This document shows, piece after piece, positions 24,681 through 32,207 of a stretch of 64,000 nt of DNA. Position numbers and translations under genes: made by a program. Position 1 is the first letter of the stretch; every line of letters starts with the position of its first letter. A model generated the notes under the pieces. The model did no database searches. It had not been told where the DNA came from and saw only the letters and a program-made list of their open reading frames with translations. Source of the stretch: Candidatus Wallbacteria bacterium (GTDB lineage: Bacteria; Muiribacteriota; JAQTZZ01); NCBI GenBank assembly GCA_028687545.1, contig JAQTZZ010000002.1:1-64000 (forward strand), read 5' to 3'.

Positions 24681-26315
24681 TCACACTTCTTTGATTGCCT
24701 TATCAATCAACTCGTTTAATTTTAATTCACTCAATTTATCAGAAGTAACTTTCACTACATACATAATCATAGCCGGGTTTGCATCGTGATCTGCTAATTG
24801 AGAGATATTCATTCCTAATCTGAAATGAAGACCATCAGACAATTTTCTTCCTTCACCCGGTTTAACAATCAATTCTGTGCATTTGGAGTAATCCAGTTCG
24901 GCTGTATTCATCCCTTTATAAAAATAATCCTTGCACTCATTGACACTGTAACGAGAAGTTCCTGTTTTTTCATCAAAATAAAATGCCATTAGTGAAAGTA
25001 TTGGGGCTAAGGTATTCTGCAATTCAATCCTTTTTTCATTACCATATTTTCCAAATGAAATTCGCATGGTTAAATGAAGAAACCAATACAAAATCTCATC
25101 TCTAATTTCTAGTAATTTGGATGATTCGTCTTTTGAATTGGAAGAAGTTTTATTCCTTATACTATTTATATCCTGTGCACATTGATAAGACGCCTCAACA
25201 ATTGAAGCTGCCAAGTTAATAATGTTGGGCTGTTTGGCCGTTGGAGATTTCTCCGTAGTTACAGAGTTGTTCCCTGAATGGAACTTAACCTTTTGGTCCC
25301 AATTGGCAGGCTTATCAGCTGATTTAGTCTCAATAAACAGATTAATGCTTTTATTTTCAGGTAAATTTTCAAAAGTTAATGTTCCCTCAGATGATTTCCA
25401 TATATATCGATCTGTATGAAGGGATGGTATTTCATCAGGGATGCCCAATTCGTCAAATAAATATTTTAGAGTAATCTTGAAAACTTCATTTTTCTGTTCA
25501 AAATCCGATTCATTCATTGTTAAAAACAATTTAATCATATAGATTATGTCATACATTGAGAAGATAGCAGTATTCCATTTGATGCCATTGAATTCAGTTA
25601 AAGGTCCATTTGATCTATACCCGCGTAAATTGAATTTTTTTAAATCTTCAGGAGTGCATTTTAAATCATCAGGAGTGCATTCGATCAATTCAGGCGACTC
25701 TATAAAAGGTTGATTTAAACAGTAATTTCCTATCTTAGTTAAAATATGATTTTTAGTTTTGGAACCCGGAACATCATTTGCAGTTGTTTTTAAATAAAAA
25801 TCCAAGCTTCTGTAAATATTTGTCCCATACTTACGGTCAAGATCTGCAGCAAACAGCTTCTGAATATAGCCGACCATAGTGCTTGGAGGGATCAAAGTCA
25901 TCAGCATGACGATAATAGGATAAAACAAGCAAAATGCTGCATACGAATTCTGATGATGGTTGAAAAAATAAATCGCCATTCCGATGCTTAAGGGCCATTT
26001 TGAATAGCATACTATTGAAGAGCAAGCATCTGCAATGAATATTGCAGGCCAGAGTTTAGCAGCTTTGTATCTGACGAATGGCCAGAGAAGGTTATTCCAT
26101 GCAATGACGCCAATTAGAATACTTCCAATGCTATTATTATCAAGCAAACTAAAGGGGACAATCAGCTGGGAAACATACAATGGTAACTTGCCCCATTCAA
26201 CAGCCCTCAGCCAGCACCATTGAATATTATCATCAAGAGTATGATTCTTTGGGTACCATCTAAAAATGAAAACTACTGCGAAAAAATAGAGTGTGATGAT
26301 TAATGTCCAGGGCAT
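24681..26315 (-). CDS. Unknown protein with N-terminal membrane domain and long soluble C-terminus
   Basis: 544 aa; I do not recognise the family. About four to five hydrophobic segments lie in residues 1-155 (LIITLYFFAVVFIFRW at the start, IIVMLMTLIPPS near the end). The remaining ~390 residues are soluble, with a helical part near 370-420. It contains a near-perfect 7-residue repeat (CTPDDLK/CTPEDLK). Its start overlaps the HNH gene by 16 bp, so the two are almost certainly made together. Codons are A/T-rich compared with the flanking operons, suggesting transfer. A membrane effector or anchor partnered with a nuclease is one reading. Confidence 0.7.
   Translation of the reverse strand: MPWTLIITLYFFAVVFIFRWYPKNHTLDDNIQWCWLRAVEWGKLPLYVSQLIVPFSLLDNNSIGSILIGVIAWNNLLWPFVRYKAAKLWPAIFIADACSSIVCYSKWPLSIGMAIYFFNHHQNSYAAFCLFYPIIVMLMTLIPPSTMVGYIQKLFAADLDRKYGTNIYRSLDFYLKTTANDVPGSKTKNHILTKIGNYCLNQPFIESPELIECTPDDLKCTPEDLKKFNLRGYRSNGPLTEFNGIKWNTAIFSMYDIIYMIKLFLTMNESDFEQKNEVFKITLKYLFDELGIPDEIPSLHTDRYIWKSSEGTLTFENLPENKSINLFIETKSADKPANWDQKVKFHSGNNSVTTEKSPTAKQPNIINLAASIVEASYQCAQDINSIRNKTSSNSKDESSKLLEIRDEILYWFLHLTMRISFGKYGNEKRIELQNTLAPILSLMAFYFDEKTGTSRYSVNECKDYFYKGMNTAELDYSKCTELIVKPGEGRKLSDGLHFRLGMNISQLADHDANPAMIMYVVKVTSDKLSELKLNELIDKAIKEV
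25639..25680. repeat. In-frame 21-bp tandem duplication inside the 544-aa membrane-protein gene
   Basis: Two copies of TTTAAATC-T/A-TCAGGAGTGCAT side by side, differing at one base. Being 21 bp long it adds seven codons without a frameshift, which points to a recent slippage or duplication event. Confidence 0.85.
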
Positions 26316-27070
26316 TGAACAACCGCCAAATTTGATAACAATTTACCGATACGACTAGCTCTTTCATTCAACTTGCTTTCTTTACTGCCAGTCAAAACAA
26401 AGATTTTGTCCGACATCTGTGCTGGGGTATTTCTGTTGGTAAATACTAATCCCCCGGCCACTTTAAATTTCCATACTGAAACATTATTGTTTACGTTATC
26501 TTGTATTCCCTCATATGAAAGCATCCCCAAATCAATTTTTAGATGGTTAGTCATTTTCCGTTTGAAAAAGGAATCCAAAATATTGTCTCCAAGTTTTGTA
26601 GGAAAACAAACATCAATGAAACATACGGGGTTTAGTAGAACATTCCAATGGAAGTATACAAGGCCTTTTACAATAAATATAAAGAGCTGCTCACCTTCTT
26701 CTTGCACGAAAGGAATCGCTATGTGCTGTGAATAAATTCCGTTCTCAACAGCCCAGTAAAATTGATAGCCCTCTTCAAGTGATTTTTTTAGCTTTTTATT
26801 CCTATTAAGACGTTTTGCTCCATCTTCTTCTAAAATTTTCAAAGAATTTTCTTGTCGGCCACCAAAAGGAAAAATTGTAAGACAATAATTCTCAAGCTTG
26901 GATTTTTCATTGTTGCATTTTCTACAAGCAGGAACTTTAGGTAGATTATTTCTCTCGTCAATATTGGAAAACCATTTTTTTGCAAAAACATGATCTGCTG
27001 TCATATTGTTAGAATCATCTGGATATGACCCGCAGTATACACATGGTTGATTTTTAAATTTCTTGCTCAT
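26300..27070 (-). CDS. HNH-family nuclease
   Basis: 256 aa. The N-terminal ~60 residues form a compact zinc-supported HNH (His-Me finger) motif: C10-x2-C13, D26-H27 (ADHVFAKKWF), C49-x2-C52-N53 (CRKCNNEKS). This fold cuts DNA, less often RNA. The C-terminal ~190 residues are not recognised and could give specificity. First gene of the AT-rich set on this strand; its last 16 bp overlap the membrane-protein start. Weak Shine-Dalgarno (GAGA). Pairing with a membrane protein and a HEPN-like gene suggests phage defence or a mobile-element role. Confidence 0.78.
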   Translation of the reverse strand: MSKKFKNQPCVYCGSYPDDSNNMTADHVFAKKWFSNIDERNNLPKVPACRKCNNEKSKLENYCLTIFPFGGRQENSLKILEEDGAKRLNRNKKLKKSLEEGYQFYWAVENGIYSQHIAIPFVQEEGEQLFIFIVKGLVYFHWNVLLNPVCFIDVCFPTKLGDNILDSFFKRKMTNHLKIDLGMLSYEGIQDNVNNNVSVWKFKVAGGLVFTNRNTPAQMSDKIFVLTGSKESKLNERASRIGKLLSNLAVVQCPGH

Positions 27071-27222
27071 TTACTATTTCTCGAAACTATCGTTAATCAT
27101 GCATTTAATTTTACTCCTTCACCTTTATGTTTACAAAAAAGCTCAGGTAAAATACAATGTTGACAAGAAAGATCATTGTCGTTTGAGTCGAGCTCTGTCA
27201 TTCAACAGGTATGAATTAATCA

Positions 27223-27254
27223 GCAACGGCAAGGCCTTGGAACCTTGCCGTTGC
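27223..27254. repeat. Perfect 12-bp inverted repeat
   Basis: GCAACGGCAAGG, an 8-nt loop (CCTTGGAA), then CCTTGCCGTTGC. No T-run on either side, so a simple rho-independent terminator is unlikely; an operator, a structured RNA or a repeat remnant are options. Confidence 0.75.
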
Positions 27255-27375
27255 CTAATGCATAGCTTACTGCTGCGGCTTTTTCTTGGCTTAGCTTCTG
27301 CCTTTGAGCGGCTTCATGCCAAAATTGCCCAATGCATTGTTCTTTTTCCAGTGCCATAGAACTCATAAATAGGCA

Positions 27376-27402
27376 TGGATTCCTGCTTCCGCAGGAATGA
27401 CG
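27376..27402. repeat. ATTCCTGC-GCAGGAAT dispersed repeat (dRS3-like)
   Basis: The core is ATTCCTGC-TTCC-GCAGGAAT, flanked TGG…GACG. This form (TGGATTCC-GC…GC-GGAATGACG) is a widespread extragenic repeat in many bacteria and resembles the Neisseria dRS3 sequence; the comparison is from memory. Confidence 0.6.
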
Positions 27403-27458
27403 AAAGAAACGCAGTTTAAAGGTTGCGTTTTAATAACTGCTCAGGCTTTCAGTCCTTT

Positions 27459-30053
27459 TCAATTCTCCTCAGCCAGCAGTTCTTCCTCAGACTCCTTTTT
27501 CTTGAAGCAGTTCCCGTTCTTCTCCATGTCGAACTTCACAGCCTTCACATGCCAGATCTCGCGGGCATAGTCGGCGATGGTGCGGTCTGAGCTGAATTTT
27601 GCCATGTTGAGTGTGTTGAGGATCGCCTTTCTGAACCAGACGTCAGGATTCTTGTAATCCCGGTCGATTTTCTCCTGGGTCAGGCAGTAATCCTGGAAAT
27701 CAGCCAGAATGAAATAGCGGTCTTCGTTGAGAAGTGCCGAAATCAGGGGTTCGAACAGGTTGTTCTGGCCCAGCGAGAAAAATCCGCTGGAAATCAGGTT
27801 GAAGATCCTGCGGAGATTCTGGTCAGCTTCAAATACGGCTCTCGGGTTGTAGCTGTGGTTGCGCTTCATTGCCTCGATTTCCTCAGCGCGTTTTCCGAAG
27901 ATGTAAATATTCTCTTCCCCTACTTCTTCCATGATTTCGACGTTTGCGCCGTCCAGCGTTCCGATGGTCAGGGCTCCGTTGAGTGCGAATTTCATGTTCC
28001 CTGTGCCTGAAGCTTCCAATCCGGCTGTGGAAATCTGTTCAGACACGTCGGCGGCAGGTATGATCACCTCAGCCAGCGAAACCCGGTAGTCTGCCAGAAA
28101 CACCACTTTGAGCTTGCCCTTGATGGAGAGGTCGCTGTTGATGATGTCAGCCACATTATTGATCAGCTTGATGATCAGCTTGGCAGTGTAATACCCTGGA
28201 GCAGCTTTGGCGGCATAGATGAATGTCCTGGGATGGATGTCCAGACTCGGGTCATCCTTAAGCTTGAGGTAAAGATGGATCACGTGCAGGATGTTCATCA
28301 GCTGCCGCTTATATTCATGCAGTCTTTTTGCCTGCACGTCAAAGATGGAATCCGGATCGACCTCGATCTGGTTGTTTTCCAGGATATATTGAGCCAGATT
28401 CAACTTGTTCTGACGCTTGATGCCCGAAAATTTCCTGCGGAACGTCTTGTCCTTGGCTTGCGGAATCATTTTTTTCAGCTCATTCAGATTGGTGACCCAG
28501 CCGTCACCGATACAGGATGTCAGGAGGCCGGCCAGTGCGCTGTTGCACTTTAAAAGCCAGCGCCTGGGAGTGATGCCGTTGGTCTTGTTGTTGAACCGCT
28601 CAGGCCACATCTGATAAAAATCCGGAGCCAGGTTTTCCTTGATCAGGCGGGAATGAAGCTCTGACACGCCGTTCGTGGAATGGCTGCCCACCATGCAGAG
28701 ATAGGCCATCCGCACCCTCTGGTCCTGGCCTTCCGCAAAAATCGACATCCTGGTCAGTTTGTCCATGTCGCCAGGGTACTTGATCATCACTTCTTTCAGA
28801 AATCTGTGGTTTATCTCAAACAGGATCTGCAGATGCCTGGGCAGGAATTTCTTGAAAAGAGCCACACTCCAGGTTTCCAGGGCTTCCGGAAGCAGGGTGT
28901 GATTGGTGTATCCGAAAACAGCTACCGTGATGTCCCAGGCTTTTTCCCAGGGAAGTTTTTCGATGTCCACAAGTATTCTCATCAACTCGGGGATGGCCAG
29001 GGTCGGATGCGTATCGTTCAGCTGGATCGCCACCTTGTCGGTAAAATTCGAAAAATCAGGGTGGGCTTTCTTGTAGCGCCGGATAATGTCTTTGACAGTG
29101 CAGGAGACAAAGAAATACTGCTGTTTCAGCCTGAGTTCCTTGCCCTGTGTCAGATCATCGTTCGGATAAAGCACCTTGCTGATATTTTCCTGGATATTTT
29201 TCTCTTCTACTGCCTTTATGTAATCTCCGTGGTTGAAAAGCTGGAAATCGAATTCCTCATGTGCGCGGGCGGACCAGAGCCTGAGTGTGTTCACATTGTC
29301 AGTACCATACCCGATCACAGGAGTGTCGTAAGGAAGGCCGGTCACTTTTTTGGTGTCCACCCAGCGCATCCTCTGCATTCCCTGATCGTCCAGATAGTTT
29401 TCGATCCGGCCTTCGAATTCTACAGTCTGTGAGTATTCCGGCCGCACGATTTCCCATGGGTTGCCATGTTTCAGCCATTCGTCCGGCTCTTCCACCTGCC
29501 AGCCGTCCACGATCCGCTGGCGGAAAATTCCGAATTCATAGCGGATGCCGTAGCCGTATGCAGGGAGCCCCATGGTGGCCATGGAATCCATGAAGCAGGC
29601 TGCCAGGCGTCCCAGGCCGCCGTTTCCAAGGCCGGCGTCTTTTTCCAGATCCCTCAAGCGCTCGATGTCAAAGCCGAGTCCTTTCAATGCCTGTGCATAG
29701 CGGTCATAGACTTCCAGGTTGTACAGATTATTTCCCATCAGCTGGCCGATTAGAAACTCAAGGGAGAGATAGTAGACCCGCTTGGCATCAGTATAGTAAT
29801 AATGATTCTGGGTGAGTGACCAGCGCTCCACAACGCGGTTGCGGATCGAATAGGCGCAGGACATGTACCAGTCGTAATCCGTGGCGCTGTATTCATCCTT
29901 GCCGAGCCAGTATTTAAGGGCATTGATAATGGAGTGCTTAATGGCTTCATCTGTCATGCTGCAGAAATATTCCCTGAAATGATCAATTTTTTTCCCGCTG
30001 TCATTCAAAGAGGGATCTGTAACCTGCTTTTTTTTCGCGTTCTTTTCCTTCAT
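27459..30053 (-). CDS. glgP: Glycogen/alpha-glucan phosphorylase
   Basis: 864 aa from ATG 30053, chosen because AAGGAG lies 6 nt upstream; the frame stays open to 30110. It releases glucose-1-phosphate from the ends of alpha-1,4-glucans using pyridoxal phosphate. The cofactor motif EASGTGNMKFALNG is intact with PLP Lys688, and the family signature YLSLEFLIGQ and nearby GLGNGGLGRLAACF are present. Close to the usual GT35 length (~800-850). A 57-nt leader holds an earlier ATG in frame. No other glycogen gene is adjacent. Confidence 0.95.
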   Translation of the reverse strand: MKEKNAKKKQVTDPSLNDSGKKIDHFREYFCSMTDEAIKHSIINALKYWLGKDEYSATDYDWYMSCAYSIRNRVVERWSLTQNHYYYTDAKRVYYLSLEFLIGQLMGNNLYNLEVYDRYAQALKGLGFDIERLRDLEKDAGLGNGGLGRLAACFMDSMATMGLPAYGYGIRYEFGIFRQRIVDGWQVEEPDEWLKHGNPWEIVRPEYSQTVEFEGRIENYLDDQGMQRMRWVDTKKVTGLPYDTPVIGYGTDNVNTLRLWSARAHEEFDFQLFNHGDYIKAVEEKNIQENISKVLYPNDDLTQGKELRLKQQYFFVSCTVKDIIRRYKKAHPDFSNFTDKVAIQLNDTHPTLAIPELMRILVDIEKLPWEKAWDITVAVFGYTNHTLLPEALETWSVALFKKFLPRHLQILFEINHRFLKEVMIKYPGDMDKLTRMSIFAEGQDQRVRMAYLCMVGSHSTNGVSELHSRLIKENLAPDFYQMWPERFNNKTNGITPRRWLLKCNSALAGLLTSCIGDGWVTNLNELKKMIPQAKDKTFRRKFSGIKRQNKLNLAQYILENNQIEVDPDSIFDVQAKRLHEYKRQLMNILHVIHLYLKLKDDPSLDIHPRTFIYAAKAAPGYYTAKLIIKLINNVADIINSDLSIKGKLKVVFLADYRVSLAEVIIPAADVSEQISTAGLEASGTGNMKFALNGALTIGTLDGANVEIMEEVGEENIYIFGKRAEEIEAMKRNHSYNPRAVFEADQNLRRIFNLISSGFFSLGQNNLFEPLISALLNEDRYFILADFQDYCLTQEKIDRDYKNPDVWFRKAILNTLNMAKFSSDRTIADYAREIWHVKAVKFDMEKNGNCFKKKESEEELLAEEN

Positions 30054-30081
30054 GCTGCGCTCCTTGAGATTGATTTCATCC

Positions 30082-30110
30082 ATGTTACAGCAAACATCAG
30101 GGGCTTTCAA
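30082..30110 (-). promoter_or_regulatory. Possible promoter of glgP
   Basis: Minus strand TTGAAA (30105-30110), 17-bp spacer, TAACAT (30082-30087). The -35 is 5/6 and the -10 is 4/6. Predicted leader ~20-25 nt to ATG 30053, which includes the AAGGAG site. Confidence 0.4.
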
Positions 30111-30142
30111 GGATCTGGCGGCTCAGGACGCGCAGAGTTCAA

Positions 30143-30172
30143 CCAAAAAAAAGTCCTGCCTAAGCAGGACTT
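30143..30172 (-). terminator. Rho-independent terminator after the 30200-31195 gene
   Basis: On the minus strand: 9-bp stem AAGTCCTGC-TTAG-GCAGGACTT running straight into a run of eight T. 27 bp beyond the stop codon of the secreted-protein gene. The clearest intrinsic terminator in the window. Confidence 0.88.
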
Positions 30173-30199
30173 GCTATTGAATAAGAATTACAACCTGTC

Positions 30200-31195
30200 T
30201 CAGTGATGCGGAAGCGGCAGAGTCGTGTTGTTGTTGCTGGGACCGATCTGCGGGCCGGACGGATTGATCACATGCTCAGTGGTGGTGGTGGGCACAGTCG
30301 GGCCTACCGGAGTAGTCGGAGGCACATTGTTGGACGGAATTATCGGTGTAATGGGTGTCGGTGCCGGTACGGAAGGCGGGACAGGGACAGTGGGGATCTG
30401 ATATCCGCCACCCGGACCGTTGAAATAGACAGGATACTGCCCTGGACCGTAATAAGGATAAGGATTGTATGGATTATATGGATTGTATGGATCATAGTAA
30501 TCAGCATAAAAATAGAGAATGTTGGTATAGGCTCCGGCGTTCCCTGATACGATTGTGATCGTGGCACTGTAGCCTTGGGCATAGTTGAGATTCCAGGTCG
30601 CCATCACACCCTGACCGGTAGTGCTCCAAGGTACAGCCATGTCCCCGCATGCATAGCTGCCGCTGACACTGTTGAAGGTAAGCCGGCCGATCATGGAGTT
30701 ATCAGAGGCATACCAGATAACATGGATCGCAATCACCCTCAGCGAGGAATTGAGGTTGAGTGTTTGAGCCCAGTTCAGATAGAGCACGTCTCGGCTGGGA
30801 GGATCTGCGGCTTTAGCCGGGGAGGAAGCCTTGACAACCACCTTAGAGCTGTCTTTCTTCACATCGTCGGCAGCATAGAGAACTATCTCGATCCTGGTGT
30901 CAGCTTCTTCCACCAGCGCTTTCTTGATTTTATATGTAAAGGTGAACATATGGTCGCTCAGATTGAAGTTTTCAGCTGAGGCTTTATCGAATGGGGTCAT
31001 CTCATAACTGGTGAAAACGAAACCGGCCATAGCCATTTCTGAAGGCATCACCACTTTCTCTTCCCAGGATTTGTTCTGATCGAATTTGGCGAGATAATGT
31101 TGAATCGAAGTGGTGTAAGTCTTCTCGGCGGCATAGGAAGCGGCAGCCAGCGAGACTATGGCTACAATCACGGCAATGTACTTCAAGTTATTCAT
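30200..31195 (-). CDS. Secreted protein of unknown function with Tyr-Asn-Pro and Pro-Thr-rich tail
   Basis: 331 aa. Signal peptide cut near AASYA/AE. Residues ~25-225 form a beta-rich domain (jelly-roll-like by pattern). Then a YDPYNPYNPYNPYPYYGPG tract, then a Pro/Thr/Ser/Asn tail ending in His-His. ATG with GGGAGG; strong own promoter; own terminator, so a monocistronic and probably well-expressed gene. The YNP tract recalls the one in the 14191 protein, suggesting both are envelope or extracellular. No family recognised. Confidence 0.75.
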   Translation of the reverse strand: MNNLKYIAVIVAIVSLAAASYAAEKTYTTSIQHYLAKFDQNKSWEEKVVMPSEMAMAGFVFTSYEMTPFDKASAENFNLSDHMFTFTYKIKKALVEEADTRIEIVLYAADDVKKDSSKVVVKASSPAKAADPPSRDVLYLNWAQTLNLNSSLRVIAIHVIWYASDNSMIGRLTFNSVSGSYACGDMAVPWSTTGQGVMATWNLNYAQGYSATITIVSGNAGAYTNILYFYADYYDPYNPYNPYNPYPYYGPGQYPVYFNGPGGGYQIPTVPVPPSVPAPTPITPIIPSNNVPPTTPVGPTVPTTTTEHVINPSGPQIGPSNNNTTLPLPHH

Positions 31196-31252
31196 GTTTC
31201 CTCCCGCCGGGGTTGAGATCCGGGAAAACCTCTTCAGATTAAGGCCTAATTA

Positions 31253-31281
31253 ATTATAACACGGATCAAGGGGAAAGTCAA
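31253..31281 (-). promoter_or_regulatory. Near-consensus sigma-70 promoter for the 30200-31195 gene
   Basis: Minus strand TTGACT (31276-31281), 17-bp spacer ending TGT, then TATAAT (31253-31258). 5/6 and 6/6 matches plus an extended -10 TG. The -35 overlaps the last codon/stop of the lipid kinase gene. Confidence 0.82.
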
Positions 31282-32207
31282 ACTTCACTAGGCCTGAACA
31301 GGCATGGTTGAGAGAATACACCCTTCTTTTCCCGTGCGAGCAGAATCTCGCTTCCCAGGAAAAAATGCAGGGCTTGAGGAATCACTTCGACCTCGATAGG
31401 AGTAACTGGGCCGGAGTCGCCGTCAATCTGGGTGCGGACCTGTTGATCTGAATCGATTCTGGCATTTACGACTGGAATGATCCTGATCCATTTCGACTGT
31501 CCGAAGATAATCTGGAAAAGCGGAGACAGCCTGAATATGCCCCAGTGCGGTTTCAAAAAAAGCACCAGATTCAGAAGCCCGTCATGAGGAGATACTTTGT
31601 TGCTGAAGTGAAACGGTCCGGCATAATTCCTGAAATTCTGGACGATCAGGCTGTATGCGTGGTAAGTTTTTCCGCCGGTATTGATCCTCAGCACCGGTTC
31701 CCTGTAACACAAAAAAGTTTTCAGAAAACTATGCAGATAGGCGGCCCTGCCGGAAAGTTTCTTCAACCTCACGGAGACAGAACCGACGGATTCAGCGTCC
31801 ATTCCTATGCCAAGGCTCATCAGGAAATAACTCTGGTTAACTCTTGCAAGGTCCAGCCCGATCGGGGATGGGTTTTTCAGGCTCAGAAAAGCCTTTTTGA
31901 TGTCAGTGGGGATTCCCAGTTCTCCTGCCACCACATTGGCGGTTCCAACAGGGATCAGGGAATAATTCCGACAATAGGGATAAAAACTGTTAACCAGGAG
32001 GTTAAGGGTGCCGTCACCCCCGATCGCAGTCAGAATTGTGTTGCCGGTTACCAGCTTCTGATACTTGTCAAAAAAAATCCTGGGGTCAGGATCTGTCTCA
32101 AGAAGCTGCGCCTGGAAATCTTTCACCAGATAATTTATCTGGTCAAGCTTACCGGCGATCCCTCCGGAACAGGGGTTATAAAAAAAGAGGTGATTCAGTC
32201 CCATCAT
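31278..32207 (-). CDS. Diacylglycerol/sphingosine-kinase-type lipid kinase (YegS/DgkB-like)
   Basis: 309 aa. DAGK catalytic motif AIGGDGTLN (~residues 61-69), nucleotide-site PVGTANVVAGELG, and the long beta-sandwich C-terminal domain of YegS/DgkB. It should phosphorylate a diacylglycerol-like or other lipid at the inner membrane face. Starts as ATGATG overlapping the stop of the sigma-54 regulator by 4 bp. Part of an operon that also carries the two-component pair, next to phospholipid-repair genes. Confidence 0.88.
   Translation of the reverse strand: MMGLNHLFFYNPCSGGIAGKLDQINYLVKDFQAQLLETDPDPRIFFDKYQKLVTGNTILTAIGGDGTLNLLVNSFYPYCRNYSLIPVGTANVVAGELGIPTDIKKAFLSLKNPSPIGLDLARVNQSYFLMSLGIGMDAESVGSVSVRLKKLSGRAAYLHSFLKTFLCYREPVLRINTGGKTYHAYSLIVQNFRNYAGPFHFSNKVSPHDGLLNLVLFLKPHWGIFRLSPLFQIIFGQSKWIRIIPVVNARIDSDQQVRTQIDGDSGPVTPIEVEVIPQALHFFLGSEILLAREKKGVFSQPCLFRPSEV

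Larger units (their letters stand above)
27071..27458. other. 388-bp non-coding stretch with several palindromes
   Basis: No convincing gene. It holds a 12-bp perfect stem at 27223-27254, a GGATTCCTGC…GCAGGAAT repeat at 27376-27402, and a 7-bp stem AAACGCA…TGCGTTT (27407-27430) that could weakly terminate the glycogen phosphorylase mRNA on the minus strand (next bases CTTTC). The region separates the AT-rich island from glgP and may be its edge. Confidence 0.6.

Noticed and set aside
27063-27359. 98-codon plus-strand frame between the HNH gene and glgP
   Set aside because: Crosses the 12-bp palindrome, has no ribosome site and no recognisable domain.
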